A stretch of 64,000 nt of DNA from Bacillus sp. B15-48 (GCF_016879755.1 NZ_WOFU01000004.1:523983-587982); one strand, 5' to 3'; positions 33,377 to 43,028 are shown, counted from the first letter of the stretch. A program made the numbers and translations. The notes: generated from the letters alone by a model not told the origin.

Positions 33377-34566
33377 AGCATATCCTCCATAATTAATTTA
33401 TTAACATCATCAACGAAACGGCCACCTAAACCGGCGATAAAATTGTACATTACATCAAGTTGGGTAATTTTTAGCTCAGCATTTTTAACACCAGTACCAA
33501 TTAGTGATACAATTGACCAAAAATAATTATAGACATAATAATAATGAAGGCGATTGCGGTCCACCTTTAAACCTGAGATTCTCTCATATTCAGTAATAAA
33601 CGTTTCTGTATCAACCAGTCCAGCGACGAGAAAATTACCTTCTTCGTCATAAGACCCCCAACCTGGAAGCATAGTATAAGCTAAGTCAGAGTGGCGATCA
33701 CCTAAGTATGATAACTCCCAATCGATCACTCCATTTATTTCACCACTCTCCTCATCAAACAGGAAATTTCCATTTCTAAAATCCCCATGAAGCAAAGAAA
33801 CATGATCGACCACTGGACGATTTTCCCACAGCCATTGTTTCATGAGTATCATCGTAGGGTGTGACTCTATTTTGTCCTGTTCCCAAGACCTTTCCCAAAA
33901 GGCTAAACGCCAATCAATCGCTTCAGTTGTATTTCGCTCAGGGATATCAAAGTAATTAAATCTATGCCCTTCCCAGTTATAGGCGTGGAGTTTTGCATAA
34001 TATTCAATAAACTGAGGTGCTAGTTTCTTCCGTAATTCTTCCCCATAGACCACCCCCAACCCAGTAGCTTTTGGAGCATTCTTAGACGGTGATGCAACCC
34101 CTGAGATAAAGCTAGTAATTAACCCCACCTCACCAAAATATTTGGAATCGGTGACTAGCCAACTTGGTATAGGTGTCGGGATAATCTCTTTCACCACGTT
34201 TAACATTTCATATTCACGGGGGGCTGCAGTGGCACAAATTGCACCAAGTGTCTTAAGGCGAAGGACCAATTTTTCAACTTTGGAGCCACGAGTCAGGATA
34301 AAACTGTAGCCTTCATTTGCACCACCTCCCTTTAGACGTTTGATTTCGCTAATCGTAAATGGTTTTTCAATATGATCACTAAAGAAATTAATTAGACGTT
34401 TTTCTGGTTCGTTTAAACTAACGGAAGGGCTTTTATCTTCAATTGCCGCCCGACTACGTAATTTTTCAGATAATAGCTGGCCAAGATAGCTTTCACAATG
34501 ATATTTGTTTCTCAGTTCCTCAATTTTTTCCTCTGTGACAACATCCAATCGGCTTTTAATAGTCAT
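33373..34566 (-). CDS. APH/ACAD10-11-like kinase, probable hydroxyacyl-CoA kinase
   Basis: 397 residues from ATG 34566 with GGGAGG upstream; the GTG or ATG at 34587 is too early. The phosphotransferase fold is shown by GGGANEGYSFILTRG (nucleotide loop), the Brenner motif HGDFRNGNFLFDEESG and the metal Asp in GVIDWELSYLGDRHSDLAY. This branch belongs with LvaA and the kinase domains of ACAD10/11, which phosphorylate 4-hydroxyacyl-CoA so an acyl-CoA dehydrogenase partner can eliminate phosphate. An acyl-CoA dehydrogenase lies in the same regulon (51384). First gene of an operon with its partner, ALDH and ADH, under the operator at 34738. Confidence 0.78.
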   Translation of the reverse strand: MTIKSRLDVVTEEKIEELRNKYHCESYLGQLLSEKLRSRAAIEDKSPSVSLNEPEKRLINFFSDHIEKPFTISEIKRLKGGGANEGYSFILTRGSKVEKLVLRLKTLGAICATAAPREYEMLNVVKEIIPTPIPSWLVTDSKYFGEVGLITSFISGVASPSKNAPKATGLGVVYGEELRKKLAPQFIEYYAKLHAYNWEGHRFNYFDIPERNTTEAIDWRLAFWERSWEQDKIESHPTMILMKQWLWENRPVVDHVSLLHGDFRNGNFLFDEESGEINGVIDWELSYLGDRHSDLAYTMLPGWGSYDEEGNFLVAGLVDTETFITEYERISGLKVDRNRLHYYYVYNYFWSIVSLIGTGVKNAELKITQLDVMYNFIAGLGGRFVDDVNKLIMEDML

Positions 34567-34731
34567 TAAATAGCAGCCTCCCCACATTTTACTGTTTTCA
34601 ATTAAAAATACTTATTCATTTAAATGCAACCGGTTCGAAGATTGTGTTTTTATTAATCTGTTTTTTGTAAACCTAGACAACTCACCACCTTGTTTTTATA
34701 CTATTTTGAATATTTCATTTATTTCTATGAC

Positions 34732-34760
34732 TACATTATCACAAATGACATGTATGTCAA
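34732..34760 (-). promoter_or_regulatory. Promoter with composite TetR-type operator (kinase operon)
   Basis: On the minus strand TTGACA (34755-34760), then a weak -10 about 16-17 bp further. The operator 34738-34760 has the spaced pattern RTCA-N4-TGAC-N6-GTCA shared with four other sites; TGACATGTATGTCA is a perfect inverted repeat. Confidence 0.75.
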
Positions 34761-34854
34761 TTTAATGAATTAAAATTTTCTGAAAATATACAATACCCCT
34801 TTTGTCTTTTCAAAAATACTAAATTGTAAATACACTTACTAAAGATTTATGCTT

Positions 34855-35274
34855 TTACATATCATGTTTTAAAGGGTTTTTACTCAGATATTGTTCTAGA
34901 CGAGCTCTTAGTTCTTCAGGTATTTTTTCGGTCTGTTGTTTTTCAAAATTAAAAAATACGATACTTGATTGTCCCAATGCGATTAAACTACCTTTAGTGT
35001 CATGTATTTTATGCATTACAATAAAACTTTTTGTACCTATTTTTGAAATTGTAGATTGAATGGTTAGCTCTTGATTATAATAGGACTGACTTATAAAATC
35101 GCACTTTACGGAAGCCGAAATAAAATTTATAGACCCTGCATCGATATTAAAGCCTAAAGTTTCAAAAAACTTCATTCTAGCTTCCTCTAGATATATAAAA
35201 TAACTTGTATTACTAACATGGCCTAAAGCATCTGTCTCGCTAAATCGAACTCTTACTGTTGTTTCATGAATCAT
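34855..35274 (-). CDS. Acyl-CoA thioesterase, 4HBT/YbgC hotdog family
   Basis: 139 residues, one hotdog domain. The 4-hydroxybenzoyl-CoA thioesterase-type active site Asp is in RVRFSETDALGHVSNTSYFI, followed by EEARMKFFETLGF. It would release a free acid or rescue CoA from a dead-end thioester. ATG behind GAAGGTGA. The 3' end is separated from the kinase promoter by 94 bp; a Nudix remnant lies 98 bp upstream. Not evidently in one of the five operator-controlled units. Confidence 0.85.
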   Translation of the reverse strand: MIHETTVRVRFSETDALGHVSNTSYFIYLEEARMKFFETLGFNIDAGSINFISASVKCDFISQSYYNQELTIQSTISKIGTKSFIVMHKIHDTKGSLIALGQSSIVFFNFEKQQTEKIPEELRARLEQYLSKNPLKHDM

Positions 35275-35372
35275 TTTTTCACCTTCTTTAATTTCCTAAT
35301 ATATAATTATCGATTTGCCATTTTTTTATTTTTTCGATTTAATCCAAGGAGAGGTAATCCGAAATATTGAAT

Positions 35373-35766
35373 TCAGGCATGCATGATTAGCTCTCCCCAA
35401 TCAAGAAAAGAGACAATCGCCTTCAAATTATGCAATATTGGGGGTGCCAGCATAAATTCCGAATTATATCCCTTAATGGCCTCTCTTGGAACAACCCACG
35501 ATGCATAGTCAATTTCACCTGAATGAGGTTCTGGTATTTGCGATTTTGGTAGTTTAGCCATAAAAAACATTGTATCAAAACGAACCGGATTAAACTCTGG
35601 TGTAATAATCTGGCCAGCGTAAGGTAATTTAGTAAGATCCAAGTAAAGATTTTCCTCTTGTAGCATTTCAAAAAAAGTTATTTGTTCATTAATTAGGAGA
35701 CATCTGTATAGATGCATCTTCCATTATAACGAAAGTTTACGAAGGTCTTGGCATAGGCACAGCCAT
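35373..35766 (-). pseudogene. Nudix (CoA-pyrophosphatase-type) gene remnant
   Basis: The start MAVPMPRPS at 35766 (behind AAGGAGTG) is typical of Nudix proteins but ends at TAA after nine codons. A downstream frame from ATG 35717 gives the C-terminal part: LYLDLTKLPYAGQIITPEFN and PVRFDTMFFMAKLPKSQ, then EIDYASWVVPREAI, as in NUDT7/NUDT19-like CoA hydrolases. The Nudix box itself (GX5EX7REUXEEXGU) is missing, so an internal deletion has removed the catalytic site. Confidence 0.6.
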
Positions 35767-35919
35767 AAATGTCACTCCTTAATTTTTCAATGAAATAAGA
35801 AGCCGAAATACAACTGACCGCTCCTTTTTCTCCGGTTGGCTAGGTTGATTAGACATCAATCTAGCCAACCTTTTATAATAATTGCATGAATAAAAATGAT
35901 TAATTTAATTCAGTAGGTG

Positions 35920-36357
35920 TTAAATTTCTAGAAATTTCAGTATATTTTGCCCGATAGTACATAGTTCTTGATTCTGGTTAAAGATTTCAATTTTGGATAT
36001 TAACTTAAAATGCTCAATTTCTACTTTCTCAATCGTATAATCAACTGTAATTGTATCACTTATGAAAATTGGTCTAATAAAACGCAGTCGATCATACCCG
36101 TAATTAACCGCCATCATTCCTTTTATATTACACTTTTCAACCATTTTGGCTGTTGCAGTTGAAGAGACAGCAATTGATAAAACTCCATGTGCAATCCGCT
36201 TTTTGTAAGGAGTCTTATTCATGTATTCTTCATTTATATGATTAGGTCCAAAGTCTCCAGTAATACCTGCAAACATGTACACGTCTGTCTCGCCAATCGT
36301 TTTGCTAAAGGATACCTTGTCACCTATGTTAATAAATTCAAATATGTTATCATTCAT
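35920..36357 (-). CDS. MaoC-family (R)-enoyl-CoA hydratase
   Basis: 145 residues from ATG 36357 (GGGAG upstream). The hydratase-2 motif is present: FAGITGDFGPNHINEEYMNK (Asp and His) and RIAHGVLS. Single hotdog domain as in PhaJ and related enzymes, hydrating trans-enoyl-CoA to the (R)-3-hydroxy form. It follows the TRAP transporter genes in the same orientation (gap ~118 bp to dctQ). It gives the locus the opposite stereochemistry to the crotonases. Confidence 0.85.
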   Translation of the reverse strand: MNDNIFEFINIGDKVSFSKTIGETDVYMFAGITGDFGPNHINEEYMNKTPYKKRIAHGVLSIAVSSTATAKMVEKCNIKGMMAVNYGYDRLRFIRPIFISDTITVDYTIEKVEIEHFKLISKIEIFNQNQELCTIGQNILKFLEI

Positions 36358-36475
36358 ACATACTCCCATCTATTCCAACATATTAAAATGAAAGCTATCA
36401 GCTCAAATTCAATAACCTGGTTTCTTTCAATCATAGTCTCTACTACTCTCAACGAATTTATATTTTGGAAGAAAT

Positions 36476-36982
36476 TTATACTTTCTGTTGAAGGATTGGT
36501 TTAATACCTGAAATAAAAACTTCTAATACGATTAAACCAAAACCTATTGGGACGACAAAATATACTGGATAGATTGGCATTAAGATACTGCCAACTGTAA
36601 CTGCCATTTGATCACTTACCCCACTCATTGCAAGCTTCCAGCCGTATATGGTCAATAATGAGAATATTATTATCTCAATAAGGAAGATAATAAACTTCAT
36701 TATCGTTTGAATAGAGTTAGAAAATTTTACGATTAAATCATCTATCTTCGGTAATATTCCAGAACTATAGGTATACGCTAGAGCAGGAAAAATGGCTAGC
36801 GGCATTAGATAAAACTGTACAATCTCATAGGTTCCAGGAATAGGAGAAATGAGGATATTTCTCATGAATACATCGGCCCCAATTAGAAGCATCATTAACA
36901 CTGCTGAAATCCCCCCGAACAGAACCCCTATAAGTTTTAATTTATTATTGAAATTTTCAATTTGCTCGAAGCGTTTATTCAA
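36476..36982 (-). CDS. dctQ: TRAP transporter small permease DctQ
   Basis: 168 residues from TTG 36982, chosen because GGAGGTGA lies five bases upstream; the ATG at 36997 contains that site. Four membrane segments (near 20-42, 58-78, 92-115 and 130-152) with the DctQ-type GADVFMRN motif and PGTYEIVQF. Membrane partner of DctM in a sodium- or proton-driven carboxylate importer. Gap to dctM 35 bp. Confidence 0.88.
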   Translation of the reverse strand: MNKRFEQIENFNNKLKLIGVLFGGISAVLMMLLIGADVFMRNILISPIPGTYEIVQFYLMPLAIFPALAYTYSSGILPKIDDLIVKFSNSIQTIMKFIIFLIEIIIFSLLTIYGWKLAMSGVSDQMAVTVGSILMPIYPVYFVVPIGFGLIVLEVFISGIKPILQQKV

Positions 36983-37017
36983 CTCTATCACCTCCATTCT
37001 ATTATTGTGAACCTATT

Positions 37018-38337
37018 CTATTGCTTCATTGTTTGGGGCAGCCAAGTCGCAAGTTCTGGAATCGTAATAATTAAACCACCGACCACTACTGATGCAACGA
37101 CAGCAAAAACCATTGACGTTCTGAAGAGTTTTGTTATAGGAATATTCGACACTCCTCCAACGACATAAACACTCATTCCCACAGGTGGAGTCATCATTCC
37201 TAAAGTACAAATTATTGTCAGTAATATACCGAACCAAATAAGATCTATATTGGCCGCCATTAATATTGGCTGTAAAATCGGTACGGTCATTAAAATAACT
37301 GCAAGGCTTTCTATAAACATAAATAAGAAAAAGTAGATAATCATAATAATTGTTAACAACAGCGTAGGCGATTCCATCAGTGTTCCTAGCATTTCAATGA
37401 TTTTCCTTGGAAGTAATGACAAAGAAACAAAACGGCCAAATATAGATGCTCCAATGACAATAATCAATGCCATTACCGTCACTTTCATAGTTTCAATTAG
37501 AGAGTTTACTATAAATTCTTTAGTTATTTTTCCTAATAAAAGCGCAACTACTAAAGCTATGATTGCACCAACTGCACCTGACTCTGTCGGGGTAAATATT
37601 CCCGAATAAATCCCTCCAAAAATTGAACCAATTATTAAAATGCCCGCCAGGATGACAATTACATATCTACTAACGGGCGTGTCTATTTCTTCTACATTAT
37701 CTTCATGCGACTCTATGTTCCCTTTGTAACTTCTAAGATAAAAAACTGTAACAATAGAGAAAACTGTCATCATTAAAAGTCCTGGAATAAAGGCAGCCAC
37801 AAATAACTCGCCGATAGGGGTTTGGGTAGTGACTCCATAAATAATCAATACAATACTTGGAGGGATAATCGATGAGAGCGAACCTGAAGCAGCAGCAATA
37901 GAACCTGCTAAAGTTTCAGGAAACCCTTTCTTTTTCAGTTCTGGTACTGCAACTTGAGCAAGAGCTGCTGAAGTTGCTGCCCCAGAACCAGAAACAGCAC
38001 CTAGTGTTCCTCCCAAAAAAACCGTTAGGATACCAAGTAAACTTTTTTTCCCTTTGGAAATTTTAAAAACAAGATTATAAAAATCTTTTACAATTCCAGC
38101 TTGCATAATAAACTGGGCCATCAAAATATACAAAGGGATAGTCGTCAAAGAATAACTTGCCACACGGTTGAATGGTTCACTTTGAAGAAAGCCGCTTAAT
38201 AATGAAATCCCTCCAATCATATATAACCCTATAATCCCTGTTGTGAAGAGAAGTGAACTTATAAATTGTCCAGACAATAATAGTATCAAAAAAACTAGAA
38301 TAACAACGATGATGGCAATGTTTTCGACTGGGCCCAT
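37018..38337 (-). CDS. dctM: TRAP transporter large permease DctM
   Basis: 439 residues, about 12-14 membrane segments, the transport subunit of the TRAP family. Typical features: SLTTIPLYILMAQFIMQAG, GSGAATSAALAQVAVPELKK, SLSSIIPPSIVLIIYG and the C-terminal TPPVGMSVYVVGG. ATG behind TTGGAGGTGA. With DctP and DctQ it would import a carboxylate such as an aromatic, alicyclic or hydroxy acid. Confidence 0.92.
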   Translation of the reverse strand: MGPVENIAIIVVILVFLILLLSGQFISSLLFTTGIIGLYMIGGISLLSGFLQSEPFNRVASYSLTTIPLYILMAQFIMQAGIVKDFYNLVFKISKGKKSLLGILTVFLGGTLGAVSGSGAATSAALAQVAVPELKKKGFPETLAGSIAAASGSLSSIIPPSIVLIIYGVTTQTPIGELFVAAFIPGLLMMTVFSIVTVFYLRSYKGNIESHEDNVEEIDTPVSRYVIVILAGILIIGSIFGGIYSGIFTPTESGAVGAIIALVVALLLGKITKEFIVNSLIETMKVTVMALIIVIGASIFGRFVSLSLLPRKIIEMLGTLMESPTLLLTIIMIIYFFLFMFIESLAVILMTVPILQPILMAANIDLIWFGILLTIICTLGMMTPPVGMSVYVVGGVSNIPITKLFRTSMVFAVVASVVVGGLIITIPELATWLPQTMKQ

Positions 38338-38404
38338 AGAATCACCTCCAATAATTACATAGGGAACTATTCAAGTTCCCTATGTAGATATACTATTTCT
38401 TTTT

Positions 38405-39556
38405 TTATTCTATTTCCATAACAGCCTGTGGTACGACTCCCCCAGCATCCACTAACATATCTCTCCAAAGTTTAGCTATTTCCTTGCCGGCAAACCCACC
38501 ACTCTCTTGAGTTTCAATCCAATCGTTCCATGTTTTTGTCATTGCCTGATTAATGTACTCACTAGTTTCAGGGTTAAGATCATCGAGATGAATAAATTCC
38601 CCACTATTTTTAGCTATATTACTTTCCCTATTTTGTTCTGTCTCTGAAATTGCAAGTTTAGAACCCTCAATAATAAGTTCGTCTGCAGCTGTTTGAATTT
38701 TTTCTCGAACATTTCCCGGGAGTTTTTCCCAATTTTCCTTCGTCATTGTGAAATGAGCTATACCAAAACCAAAATTCGTTCCTTCAATTGTATATTTGAT
38801 TAGTTCATCAAAACCCATTACCGTCCAATCAGGCATATTGTAAATCAAACCATCCACAGCATTTCTACTGAGTGCATCATATGCTTCTGAAATAGGCATA
38901 GATACCGAGGTTACACCTAAATTTGCAGTTAGCATTTCAGTCGCTCTTGATGTTGTACGCAACCGAATATTCTTAGAGAAATCATCAACAGATTCAAATT
39001 TCTTCTTTGTTGTTGATATTACATATGGTTCAGTTGGAGAAACAGCAAAGGCTACCAAATCCTTGTCACCAAATTCTAAGTCATAATAGGTCTTGCCATC
39101 CAAAATCTCACGATCGCTCTTCATCATATTTTGGAATGCTTTTGCAGCTATACTTGCATCCGCTTCAAGCACTGGTAACATAGTAACTTCAGTATACGGA
39201 AAGCGCTGAGCATCATACTGAGCAATTAATGTTAATGCGATATCAATTGTGTTATTGCGAAGAGCATCATATTCTGACCCAAGTGCTACAAGCTCGCCAG
39301 AAGTAAAGACTTCAAAAGAAACTGTACCATTCGTTTCTTCTTCAACCCGTTCCATTAGTGGACCATAAAAGCCTCGATGAAAATAGTGATTGGGACCAAC
39401 GCCCGCTGAAGCCCTCAGTGTAATTTTTTTATCACTTGTATTAGCTTGAGAACCCTGATTACCATCAGGTGTTGCTGCCCCCTCACTACCACAAGCAGCG
39501 ATGATTAATATTGATAACAATACTAAAATGTGAAACGGCTTTATTACTTTTTTCAT
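38405..39556 (-). CDS. dctP: TRAP transporter substrate-binding lipoprotein DctP
   Basis: 383 residues from ATG 39556 (GGGGGAT upstream). The lipobox is LIIAACGS, anchoring the protein outside the membrane. The DctP fold shows GPNHYFHRGFYGPLMERVEE, and the ligand-contacting Arg lies in FSKNIRLRTTSRATE. The family binds carboxylates through that Arg. First gene of the TRAP-MaoC operon, with a leader of about 240 bp behind the operator at 39803. Confidence 0.9.
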   Translation of the reverse strand: MKKVIKPFHILVLLSILIIAACGSEGAATPDGNQGSQANTSDKKITLRASAGVGPNHYFHRGFYGPLMERVEEETNGTVSFEVFTSGELVALGSEYDALRNNTIDIALTLIAQYDAQRFPYTEVTMLPVLEADASIAAKAFQNMMKSDREILDGKTYYDLEFGDKDLVAFAVSPTEPYVISTTKKKFESVDDFSKNIRLRTTSRATEMLTANLGVTSVSMPISEAYDALSRNAVDGLIYNMPDWTVMGFDELIKYTIEGTNFGFGIAHFTMTKENWEKLPGNVREKIQTAADELIIEGSKLAISETEQNRESNIAKNSGEFIHLDDLNPETSEYINQAMTKTWNDWIETQESGGFAGKEIAKLWRDMLVDAGGVVPQAVMEIE

Positions 39557-39796
39557 TTCTTTATCCCCCATTTTCATAAAGTTTTTATTTGTCTAAGATG
39601 AATTAATAACCCTGTCTATTTTGTTATCAGCATTTTAATTTCTATAGGCACCCTCCTCACATTTTACTTTTTTCATTTCCAATCACCAGATGGAAACGCT
39701 TGCATGATTTCTAAAATTAAATTACTTTTGAATAATTCTTGTGAATCATCACTCCAATATATTTATTTTTCAGAACTTTCAAACTACTTATATGAC

Positions 39797-39825
39797 TATA
39801 TTATCATAAATGACTATTGTGTCAA
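39797..39825 (-). promoter_or_regulatory. Promoter with composite TetR-type operator (TRAP operon)
   Basis: TTGACA (39820-39825, minus) with a -10-like AATATA/TAATAT 16-17 bp on. Operator 39803-39825 fits RTCA-N4-TGAC-N6-GTCA without gaps. Confidence 0.75.
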
Positions 39826-39974
39826 TTAAATGTTTTAAATTTTCAGATAAAAAATATAAGTAAATTTTTTTTGCCACTCTTAAGTCAAAATTGGTAATTT
39901 CGAGGTAAAAAACACGAGCTAATTAGCCAGTGTTTTTATCTATTTTCGAATTAAACCAGCACTTACAAAGTTTT

Positions 39975-40358
39975 TCATAGATTAGCAAAGATGCCGTGTG
40001 CCTTTGCACAAAGTTCATCTTTATCATTGTAGATATTACAGTCCAAATGGTTTAGCGTTCGACCTTTTTTCACTAAATAAGCATCAGCAACTAAGTATTC
40101 ACCTTTTGCCCCTTTTAGATAAGTAATCTTAAGATCAACGGTAACTACGGACTGAATAGCTTCCTGATCCTTCAAAAAAGTATTACACGCATTCCCCATC
40201 GAGATGTCTGCCAATAAACTTACAATGCCACCATTAACATATCCAACTGTATTAAGAAATATCGGCTGAATAGGCATAGTGACTTTTAGATTTCTACCGC
40301 TTATCCGCTCATATTGAAAATTGATTAAATGATCAAACTGAGTTTTTATAACTTTCAT
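39975..40358 (-). CDS. PaaI-type acyl-CoA thioesterase
   Basis: 127 residues, hotdog fold of the PaaI group: VGYVNGGIVSLLADISMGNA carries the HGG-like loop (here NGG) and active-site Asp/Glu region, followed by VTVDLKITYLKGAKGEYLVA and a KKGRTLNHLDC strand. PaaI enzymes hydrolyse ring-hydroxylated or stalled acyl-CoAs in aromatic pathways. Start at ATG 40358, with GGGGTGA rather far upstream. Last gene of the long operon from 54485. Confidence 0.82.
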   Translation of the reverse strand: MKVIKTQFDHLINFQYERISGRNLKVTMPIQPIFLNTVGYVNGGIVSLLADISMGNACNTFLKDQEAIQSVVTVDLKITYLKGAKGEYLVADAYLVKKGRTLNHLDCNIYNDKDELCAKAHGIFANL

Positions 40359-40511
40359 TTCTATTAGAATCACCCCGATATAATTTAGTATGAGAATTAA
40401 AAGAATACTAGAAAAAGGCCAGATCTCCTTATGAATAAAGCTGAGATTGACCTTCGTTTGTAAAGTAATCTATTTAATCAGTTGAAAACACAACTCAAAG
40501 TAGTTTTTTCA

Positions 40512-41360
40512 TTAACCATATTCATAAAATCCTCTTCCAGTTTTTCGACCGTAATGACCTGCTCGAACAAGTTTTCTTAATAAAGTAGCCGGACGGAATT
40601 TTGAATCAGCTGTTTCTACATATAGCGTATCGAGTGCCGTAAGAAGAACATCCAGGCCTATCAAATCCGCTAAGGCTAAAGGACCAATCGGATGATTTGC
40701 TCCTAGCTTCATCCCTAGATCAATATCTTCTGCACTTGCAACCCCATCTTGTAGTACAAATATTGCCTCATTTATCATTGGAGCCAAAATCCGATTAACT
40801 GCAAATAAAGGAGCTTCATTTACGGTGATCAAAGTTTTCCCAAAACTCTGGCACAAATCCTTTGCAATTAAATAAGTTTCTTCCGAAGTGTCATTCCCAC
40901 GGATAATTTCTACTAACTCCATAACTGGCACTGGATTAAAAAAGTGGGTCCCAATTACTTTGTCAGGCCTTTTCGTAGCCGAGGCCATCTCGGTGATGCT
41001 TAATCCGGAAGTGTTGGAGCAAAAAATCGTTTCTGGCTTGCAAATTTCATCAATCTCTTTATATAATTCTTTCTTTTTCTCCATGTTTTCGATAATGACT
41101 TCAAATACTAAATCTACATCTTTTATCTCGGCCAAATTTGATGTCGTAGTAAAACGATCCATGATTGTTTCCGGAGAGTCGTTCAATTTCCCTTTAGAAG
41201 CTAGTTTTTCGACATTTTTTTTAATTCCAACTAAGCCCCTGTTTATAAAATCCTCTTTCAAATCTGACAGAATGACCTGATAGCCAGAGCAAGCAGCTAC
41301 CTGGGCAATTCCCGACCCCATATTTCCTGCGCCTATCACAGCAATTGTTTTTATTGACAT
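40512..41360 (-). CDS. 3-hydroxyacyl-CoA dehydrogenase (Hbd/PaaH-like)
   Basis: 282 residues from ATG 41360 behind GAGGGAGGG, exactly the usual Hbd length. NAD motif GAGNMGSGIAQ at residue 10, catalytic His in GTHFFNPVPVMELVE, Glu in the same region, and the C-terminal domain with GLDVLLTALDTLY and RAGHYGRKTGRGFYEY. Oxidises (S)-3-hydroxyacyl-CoA to 3-ketoacyl-CoA. Comes directly after the crotonase gene in the operon. Confidence 0.92.
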   Translation of the reverse strand: MSIKTIAVIGAGNMGSGIAQVAACSGYQVILSDLKEDFINRGLVGIKKNVEKLASKGKLNDSPETIMDRFTTTSNLAEIKDVDLVFEVIIENMEKKKELYKEIDEICKPETIFCSNTSGLSITEMASATKRPDKVIGTHFFNPVPVMELVEIIRGNDTSEETYLIAKDLCQSFGKTLITVNEAPLFAVNRILAPMINEAIFVLQDGVASAEDIDLGMKLGANHPIGPLALADLIGLDVLLTALDTLYVETADSKFRPATLLRKLVRAGHYGRKTGRGFYEYG

Positions 41361-41403
41361 GCTTGTCCCTCCCTCTATGATAGATATGAAAATTGAATTA
41401 TAT

Positions 41404-42180
41404 TTAACTTCCCTTGAATTCAGGTGCACGTTTTTCCAAAAATGCCTTCAATCCCTCTTGAAGATCCTCTGAGGCAATCAGGTTTGCTTGTGTCATCAAT
41501 TCCTGATCCAAGAAGGCATCCCACGGTAGTTGTACGGAATGATTCATCATTTTTTTAACATATTTATTACTTAAAGGCGGTCCATTAAGAATCACCTGAG
41601 CAAAGTTCCTTGCTTCCTGTAGCAGTTCACCTTCAACCACTCTGTTTATAATTCCCCAGTTTTTTGCCTCTTGCGCTTCGAGTATTTTACCTGATACAAT
41701 CCATTCTTTGGCAATAGGTAATGGAACTCTTGTGCTTAATAATTTCATCAAACCTAAATCTGGGATTACCCCAATATTGACAAAATTCAACCCAAACTTT
41801 GCCGTATGGTCAGCCACAATAAAATCAGAAGCAAGTGCTAGACTATATCCTGCTCCAGCAGCATAGCCGTGAACAGCTGAAATAACATATTTGTCCATAT
41901 TGAGAATGACTCGAGTGAGATCAATCACTTCCTGTAAATATTCAGTAATTTGACTAGACTTCGTAAAACTGTTTATAGTTTGTAAATCTCCACCAGCACA
42001 GAAGGATTTTCCTTCCCCTGATAGAATAAGAACTTTGACATCAGAGCTTTTATCCAACTCTAATAAAGTTTTTTTTAGGGCAATCGCTAAATCAGTTGAT
42101 AAGGAGTTAATCTTCTCTGGTCGATTGAGCGTAACAAACCCAACCCCCTCTTCAATCTTTACTTTAACCGTTTCTGACAT
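41404..42180 (-). CDS. Crotonase-family protein lacking the hydratase glutamates (isomerase-like)
   Basis: 258 residues from ATG 42180, behind GGAGATG. The crotonase fold is clear (FVTLNRPEKINSLSTDLAIA, SGEGKSFCAGGDLQ oxyanion loop, GYAAGAGYSLALASD). Both hydratase Glu positions are replaced: GAGYSLAL instead of GGGCELAL, and FGLNFVNIGVIPD instead of FGLPEVGLGLIPG. It may be an enoyl-CoA isomerase of PaaG type or a C-C hydrolase; the Asp in VIPD could serve. The function differs from its neighbour at 42246. Confidence 0.8.
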   Translation of the reverse strand: MSETVKVKIEEGVGFVTLNRPEKINSLSTDLAIALKKTLLELDKSSDVKVLILSGEGKSFCAGGDLQTINSFTKSSQITEYLQEVIDLTRVILNMDKYVISAVHGYAAGAGYSLALASDFIVADHTAKFGLNFVNIGVIPDLGLMKLLSTRVPLPIAKEWIVSGKILEAQEAKNWGIINRVVEGELLQEARNFAQVILNGPPLSNKYVKKMMNHSVQLPWDAFLDQELMTQANLIASEDLQEGLKAFLEKRAPEFKGS

Positions 42181-42245
42181 AGCTACATCTCCAAACATTA
42201 TTATTCTTCTATAACAGATCTACAAAGGATTGAATCTTATATGCG

Positions 42246-43028
42246 TTATTTCCCTTGAAATTTTGGCTTCTCTTTTGCTAAGAAAGCTCTTGCTCCCTCT
42301 TTTTGATCTTCTGTTGAACATAAATCACTAACTACCCTTGCTTCTAATTCAAATGCTTCGTCTAATGGCAGCGCTATTCCTTGTTTAATCGCCTTTTTAG
42401 CCGCTTTAATTGCTAATGGTGCTTTACTCTGAATTTTTGATACAAAAGCTTGAGCGTGACCTAAAGCTTCTCCGTTAGGAACGAGGTTATTCACTAAACC
42501 TATACGATAGGCCTCACTAGCATCGATGATATCACCCGAAAAAATTAGCTCGTAGGCCTTTCCACTTCCTAAAATCCTTGGCAAACGTTGACTACCGCCA
42601 TAACCTGGGATCAGCCCCAAACCGACTTCAGGAAGTCCAAATTTTGCTTTTTCTCCAGCGATGCGGATATCACAAGCTAACGCTAGTTCACATCCGCCTC
42701 CAAGGGCAAATCCTTCAATCGCTGCAATTACTGGTATTTCTAGATTTGAAACCCTTTCAAATACTCTTTGTCCGGTTTTTACAGTTTCATAACAAGATTC
42801 TGGTGTCATTGTAAGAAACTGTTTAATATCGGCCCCGCCTACAAAAGCCTTGGTGCCAGCCCCAGTAATAATTAGTGATTGTAGTTCCGTATTTTGTTCT
42901 ACCGCTTCAATCGCTTGTTCAAGTTCAAGAACAATCTGGTTACTTAAGGCATTAACTGGTGGATTATCAATGGTAATTATCGCCGTATTATTTTCAATTT
43001 TAAGTTCAACAAATACTTTTGTTATCAA
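42246..43028 (-). CDS. Enoyl-CoA hydratase (crotonase) with both catalytic glutamates
   Basis: 260 residues. Complete catalytic set: oxyanion loop GTKAFVGGADIKQF, first Glu in LGGGCELALACD and second Glu in FGLPEVGLGLIPGYGG. A classical (S)-specific enoyl-CoA hydratase. Start ATG 43028 behind GGAGGGAAT. Located between the CoA-transferase and the second crotonase in the main operon; supplies the substrate of the 3-hydroxyacyl-CoA dehydrogenase. Confidence 0.92.
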   Translation of the reverse strand: MITKVFVELKIENNTAIITIDNPPVNALSNQIVLELEQAIEAVEQNTELQSLIITGAGTKAFVGGADIKQFLTMTPESCYETVKTGQRVFERVSNLEIPVIAAIEGFALGGGCELALACDIRIAGEKAKFGLPEVGLGLIPGYGGSQRLPRILGSGKAYELIFSGDIIDASEAYRIGLVNNLVPNGEALGHAQAFVSKIQSKAPLAIKAAKKAIKQGIALPLDEAFELEARVVSDLCSTEDQKEGARAFLAKEKPKFQGK

